From Sediminibacterium sp. (GTDB lineage: Bacteria > Bacteroidota > Bacteroidia > Chitinophagales > Chitinophagaceae): 17,393 nucleotides of DNA. The notes under the pieces are model-generated. The model made no database searches, had not been told where the DNA came from, and saw nothing but the letters and a program-made list of their open reading frames with translations. Location of the stretch: contig JAOASV010000058.1 of assembly GCA_030158535.1 (NCBI GenBank), positions 1-17,393 on the forward strand, written 5' to 3'. The position numbers were made by a program, and so were the translations under genes. Positions 14,401-17,393 of the stretch are shown one piece after another (position 1 is the stretch's first letter; each line of letters starts with the position of its first letter).

Positions 14401-15783
14401 ATGAAAAAGATCATCTATTTACTTTTATTAGTGCCTTTTTTTGGTTTGGGCCAATCTACAGAGCCGTCTAATGCTGACGCCGTATTTATTAAAAAATTAT
14501 CTGATGAGATTCTTACAAATGGTAAGGCATACGATTTACTGTATGAGCTCACTAAAAAAGTAGGTGGAAGAATAGCAGGTTCTCCAGCCATGTATAAGGC
14601 AGAAGCCTGGGGTGAAAAAACCTTGCAGCAACTTGGTGCGCCAATTGTAAGCAAACAAGCATGTCAGGTACCAAGATGGGTGCGCGGAACTGGTGACTTT
14701 GCTAGTATTACAAGTATTGATGGAAAAAAACAAGCACGTACACTAGATGTATTGGCACTTGGAAACTCTTTAGGAGATGGTAAAAAAGTAGAAGCTACCA
14801 TACTTGCTGTTCAAAATTTTGAAGAGTTAGAAAAACGCAAAGACGAAGTAAAAGGTAAAATTGTTTATTTCAATAATAGTTTTGACGCTACCATTGTAAA
14901 AACATTTGAAGCCTACGGTAAGGCCGGACAGTATAGAAGAAACGGTGCGAGCCAAGCTGCAAAATATGGCGCGGTAGGTTGTATTATTCGTTCACTTACA
15001 AGTTCTACGGCTAATGATCCGCACACGGGTGGTATGGCTTACAACGATTCATTTCCAAAAATTCCTGCACAAGCAGTAGGTCCTCGCGACGCAGATTATT
15101 TATGGTCACTTGCAAAAAAATCTAGCACCGTAAAAGTAAGTATGGCTACGCATGGTAAATTTTTAGCAGACACTACAGGTCATAATATTATTGCCGAAAT
15201 AAAAGGTACTCAGTTTCCGGATGAAATTATTACGCTCGGTGGGCATTTAGATAGTTGGGATGTAAATGAAGGCGCACATGATGATGGTGCTGGCGTGGTG
15301 CATACCATGGAAGTAATGCGCGCAATGCTAGCAGTTGGTTATCAGCCAAAGCGTACCATACGTTTTGTACTATTTGCCAATGAAGAAAATGGTTTAAGAG
15401 GTGGTATGGCTTATGCGCAAGCGGCAAAAGATAAAAAGGAAAAACACATTTTTGCATTAGAGAGTGACGAAGGTGGCTTTACACCAAGAGGCTTTAGTTT
15501 TACCGCTGCACCTGAAAAAGTGGAAGCAGCAAAACGCTGGATACCTCTATTAAAACCTTATGGTACCACTACTATGGATGATATTGGCGGTGGTTCAGAT
15601 ATTAGTCCGCTAAACAGACAATTACAAGTGCCACTTTGTGGTTTTGTGCCAGATCCACAACGTTATTTTGACCTACACCACGCGCGTTCCGATGTTTTTG
15701 AAAACGTAAACAAGCGTGAACTGTTATTAGGCGCCGTAAATATTGCTGGCCTTATTTATCTGGTAGATACCTATGGTTTTTAA
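14401..15783 (+). CDS. Secreted M28 family zinc peptidase (carboxypeptidase Q-like)
   Basis: The 460-residue protein has a Sec signal peptide MKKIIYLLLLVPFFGLG, with likely cleavage before QSTEP, and a PA domain inserted at about 120-250 ahead of the M28 catalytic domain (about 260-455). Metal and catalytic residues can be read: His282 and Asp284 in GGHLDSWD, Asp294 in GAHDDGAG, the Glu328-Glu329 pair in NEENG, Asp356 in ESDEGG, and a His in YFDLHHARSD (His426 or His427). This fits a periplasmic or exported co-catalytic dizinc aminopeptidase or dipeptidase. I chose ATG 14401 because it gives a clean signal peptide; the frame opens at 14317 but the extra 28 residues spoil it. It lacks the type IX C-terminal sorting domain. 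It converges on the methylase gene with 18 bases between. Confidence 0.92.
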   Translation: MKKIIYLLLLVPFFGLGQSTEPSNADAVFIKKLSDEILTNGKAYDLLYELTKKVGGRIAGSPAMYKAEAWGEKTLQQLGAPIVSKQACQVPRWVRGTGDFASITSIDGKKQARTLDVLALGNSLGDGKKVEATILAVQNFEELEKRKDEVKGKIVYFNNSFDATIVKTFEAYGKAGQYRRNGASQAAKYGAVGCIIRSLTSSTANDPHTGGMAYNDSFPKIPAQAVGPRDADYLWSLAKKSSTVKVSMATHGKFLADTTGHNIIAEIKGTQFPDEIITLGGHLDSWDVNEGAHDDGAGVVHTMEVMRAMLAVGYQPKRTIRFVLFANEENGLRGGMAYAQAAKDKKEKHIFALESDEGGFTPRGFSFTAAPEKVEAAKRWIPLLKPYGTTTMDDIGGGSDISPLNRQLQVPLCGFVPDPQRYFDLHHARSDVFENVNKRELLLGAVNIAGLIYLVDTYGF

Positions 15784-15793
15784 TGATAGGTAT
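15767..15793. terminator. Hairpin across the M28 peptidase stop codon
   Basis: ATACCTAT (15767-15774) and ATAGGTAT (15786-15793) are perfect eight-base arms around an 11-base loop that contains the TAA stop of the M28 gene. One more G·T and one A-T pair can extend the stem outward. The plus strand continues as TTGAAAAATT, without a strong T-run. A terminator role is inferred from the convergent position. Confidence 0.4.
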
Positions 15794-15801
15794 TTGAAAA
15801 A

Positions 15802-16503
15802 TTAGGCTTGTAATAAAAATATAGCGAGGCGTTTGTGAATGTCTACCGTCTCTTTTTTCCACTGTGCAACCGTTTTGGTTTTAATCCACTGTGTAGGTGC
15901 GGTAATATCTACGGCAATACAAATTTTTGTTTGAGGATGACAATTTTGTAGCAAATCTTTAATGAGTTGATTGTTACGGTAGGGTGTTTCAATAAATATT
16001 TGTGCCGAGCTTTTTTTATGCGACTCTTGTTCTAGATGTGCAATGTTTTTTTTCTTTTCCAAACTATCAATAGGGAGGTAACCATGGAAACTAAAATTTT
16101 GTCCATTCATGCCACTCGCCATGAGTGCTAATAGTATAGAGCTGGGGCCTACCAGTGGGCAAATTTCAAATCCTTTTTCTTGAGCGGCAGCTACTAGTAT
16201 TTGGCCAGGATCCGCTACGCCAGGGCATCCTGCTTCACTAATGATGCCAATATTTTTTCCTTGAGAAAGTAATTGTAAAAATTCTGAAACTACATCATGC
16301 TCGGCCTTATGTATCGCGCGCCAAGTATAGTTATCGATAATCATGTCACGCCAATACTTTTTTAAATACCTGCGCGCCGTTTTTTCATTTTCAACAAAAT
16401 ATGCATCACATAATTTAGCCTGCTCAATCACATAAGGCGGAACGGTATTGTCTGCTTCTTCATGTAAAACGGTAGGTATTAAAATAACTTTTCCTGCGGT
16501 CAT
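15802..16503 (-). CDS. Tetrapyrrole-methylase-fold SAM-dependent methyltransferase (RsmI paralogue)
   Basis: This 233-residue protein has the COG0313 fold of 16S rRNA methyltransferase RsmI but not RsmI's N-terminal signature (ATPIGNL): here it reads LIPTVLHEEADN. Conserved pieces are FVENEKTARRYLKK (36-49), the SAM-pocket loop GIISEAGCPGVADPG (86-100), PLVGPSSILLALMASG (116-131), FHGYLPID (139-146) and IFIETPYRNNQL (169-180). The C-terminal extension of full RsmI is absent. I recognise it as a Bacteroidota-specific paralogue usually annotated only as SAM-dependent methyltransferase; the substrate is unknown. Its ATG overlaps the stop of the EI24 gene by one base (TAATG), so the two are translationally coupled. 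I would not transfer the name rsmI. Confidence 0.82.
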   Translation of the reverse strand: MTAGKVILIPTVLHEEADNTVPPYVIEQAKLCDAYFVENEKTARRYLKKYWRDMIIDNYTWRAIHKAEHDVVSEFLQLLSQGKNIGIISEAGCPGVADPGQILVAAAQEKGFEICPLVGPSSILLALMASGMNGQNFSFHGYLPIDSLEKKKNIAHLEQESHKKSSAQIFIETPYRNNQLIKDLLQNCHPQTKICIAVDITAPTQWIKTKTVAQWKKETVDIHKRLAIFLLQA

Positions 16504-17264
16504 TAGTCAATTTGTTTTTTAGGATCTAGGCTAAGCGTTGCTGCTATTACAGCATAGCAGGGTGCAAATAACCAACCTATAATGGGAATCATGTGTAGCA
16601 TGTAAAATATAATGCCATTACCAATGGCAAGGCCTTTATTGCTTCCTATAAAATAAATACTCTCTTGGGCTGTTTTGTTTTTTCTTTCCATACTATAATC
16701 AAGCATCGAAAATCCTAAATAATAACACTCAATTAAAAGCGCCATAAATGGCGTAAACCATCCCACAATGGGTATCAGGCAGATAATTAAAATGGTGAGT
16801 AGGTATACTGTTTGCCACAAGCCGTTTCTTACCGCAATATACATGCCTCTTAAAGCCTGATGTGCAAAGTCTTTGAACACAAAAGGAAATTCTTTTCCTT
16901 CAAGTATGGCAGCCGTTTTTTCTGATAAATAAGCAAACAGTGGCGCGCCAACAATTAAAAATAAATATTTGAATAGCGAAAAATAAAAAAGTAAAATCAT
17001 AAACCAAACCAGGGTACTACCTACCACAAATAAAAATCCAGCAAAACTATTGGTGAGGCTATCCATCCAAACTTTAAGGCCTGATTTTAAGGTCATCCAA
17101 ACAATAAAATCACTTGCGGTACTGCTAAATAAGTTAATCACCACAAAAAATAAAACCGTGTAAATAATGCCTGGAATCAATACCCATTTCCAGAGTTTAT
17201 GTTTTACAATAAACTGATGGGCTTTGATATAGGAAGCAAATGCTATGATTAGGTCTTTAAGCAA
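16503..17264 (-). CDS. EI24 domain (CysZ-like) integral membrane protein
   Basis: The 253-residue protein is mostly hydrophobic with membrane segments near 26-46, 75-112, 150-187 and 208-243. FIVKHKLWKWVLIPGIIY (18-35), IVGAPLFAYLSEKTAAILEG (104-123), PIVGWFTPFMALLIECYYLG (165-184) and MIPIIGWLFAPCYAV (225-239) fit the EI24/CysZ family, whose best known member supports sulfate uptake in E. coli; that role should not be assumed here, as no sulfate gene is nearby. The start must be TTG at 17264: no ATG occurs before an in-frame TAA at 17286-17288. It is the first gene of a pair with the overlapping methylase. A candidate -7 box lies 16 bases upstream. Confidence 0.85.
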   Translation of the reverse strand: MLKDLIIAFASYIKAHQFIVKHKLWKWVLIPGIIYTVLFFVVINLFSSTASDFIVWMTLKSGLKVWMDSLTNSFAGFLFVVGSTLVWFMILLFYFSLFKYLFLIVGAPLFAYLSEKTAAILEGKEFPFVFKDFAHQALRGMYIAVRNGLWQTVYLLTILIICLIPIVGWFTPFMALLIECYYLGFSMLDYSMERKNKTAQESIYFIGSNKGLAIGNGIIFYMLHMIPIIGWLFAPCYAVIAATLSLDPKKQID

Positions 17265-17280
17265 TAGAAAGGGTTTATTG

Positions 17281-17288
17281 TAAAGTTA
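17281..17288 (-). promoter_or_regulatory. Candidate -7 box for the EI24/methylase operon
   Basis: On the minus strand this reads TAACTTTA followed by C, matching 7 of 8 positions of TAnnTTTG and identical as a nonamer to the ligA box. It ends 16 bases before the TTG start, inside a 35-base gap. A TTTG at 17313-17316 lies 24 bases upstream, within the preceding gene. Confidence 0.35.
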
Positions 17289-17299
17289 GCCAATGACAA

Positions 17300-17393
17300 C
17301 TAAAACTTAGGACAAATAATGGGTTTATCTGTGCGGGGTCTTCTGGTGTAAATCAGTGAAAATTCGATACCGCCCATTTGTTGAGAAGCCGTT
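17300..17393 (-). CDS. C-terminal end of a CDS, possibly a PorP/SprF-like outer-membrane protein (partial)
   Basis: Thirty codons before a TAG stop (17300-17302) read through the window edge on the minus strand: TASQQMGGIEFSLIYTRRPR then TDKPIICPKF. The GGIEFSLIY strand and terminal CPKF resemble the last beta strand and tail of PorP/SprF-type proteins of the type IX secretion system, as I remember them. With so little sequence the family is a guess; another outer-membrane barrel is possible. The reading frame is supported by its composition and by leaving a normal 35-base gap before the EI24 gene. Confidence 0.45.
   Translation of the reverse strand, partial: TASQQMGGIEFSLIYTRRPRTDKPIICPKF

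Noticed and set aside
15802..16503. Naming the methylase gene rsmI
   Set aside because: The RsmI N-terminal signature ATPIGNL is absent, so the substrate is probably different.
1..17393. Search for a defence island, mobile element, CRISPR array, tRNA or rRNA
   Set aside because: Every long frame resolves to a core or conserved Bacteroidota gene, gaps are at most 134 bases, and no repeat array, transposase or RNA gene was seen by eye.

Overview
The window reads as an ordinary chromosomal segment of a member of the Bacteroidota, probably close to the Chitinophagaceae/Sphingobacteria side of the phylum. Lineage markers are a GldH gliding-motility lipoprotein, a BshA bacillithiol glycosyltransferase, a Bacteroidota-type arginase-fold protein, a Nudix-type regulator, and -7 boxes of the TAnnTTTG/A type in place of sigma70 boxes. 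The DNA is AT-rich by eye, genes are tightly packed and the longest gene-free stretch is 134 bases. I saw no mobile element, CRISPR array, tRNA or rRNA.

Layout. 1-129 is the 3' end of aspartate-semialdehyde dehydrogenase (+). 133-2924 (-) is a ligA then DUF2461 operon. 3059-6915 (+) runs Nudix-type regulator, yicC, gldH, sensor kinase, response regulator; the last three are almost contiguous. 6972-9491 (+) holds an arginase-fold protein and a PBP4-type carboxypeptidase. 9519-11351 (-) is mutL, divergent from an M3 peptidase at 11439-13148 (+). 13153-14280 (-) is bshA, divergent from a secreted M28 peptidase at 14401-15783 (+). 15802-17264 (-) is an EI24-type membrane protein then a tetrapyrrole-methylase-fold protein that overlap by one base. 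17300-17393 (-) is the 3' end of one more gene.

Function. The genes serve DNA repair and ligation (ligA, mutL), lysine/threonine and cell-wall precursor supply (asd), peptidoglycan maturation (PBP4), thiol redox chemistry (bshA), peptide breakdown (M3, M28), RNA metabolism (yicC), and envelope, motility or type IX secretion functions (gldH, perhaps the right-edge fragment). They do not form a single pathway.

I do not see a clear new defence or mobile system. The points most worth a second look are the arginase-fold protein with two of six metal ligands replaced, MutL with degraded endonuclease motifs, the two-component pair sitting directly behind gldH, the uncharacterised RsmI-fold paralogue, nested inverted repeats in front of the Nudix regulator, and an inverted repeat at each of the four convergent gene junctions. 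Three genes (gldH, mutL, EI24) have no usable ATG and must start at GTG or TTG.
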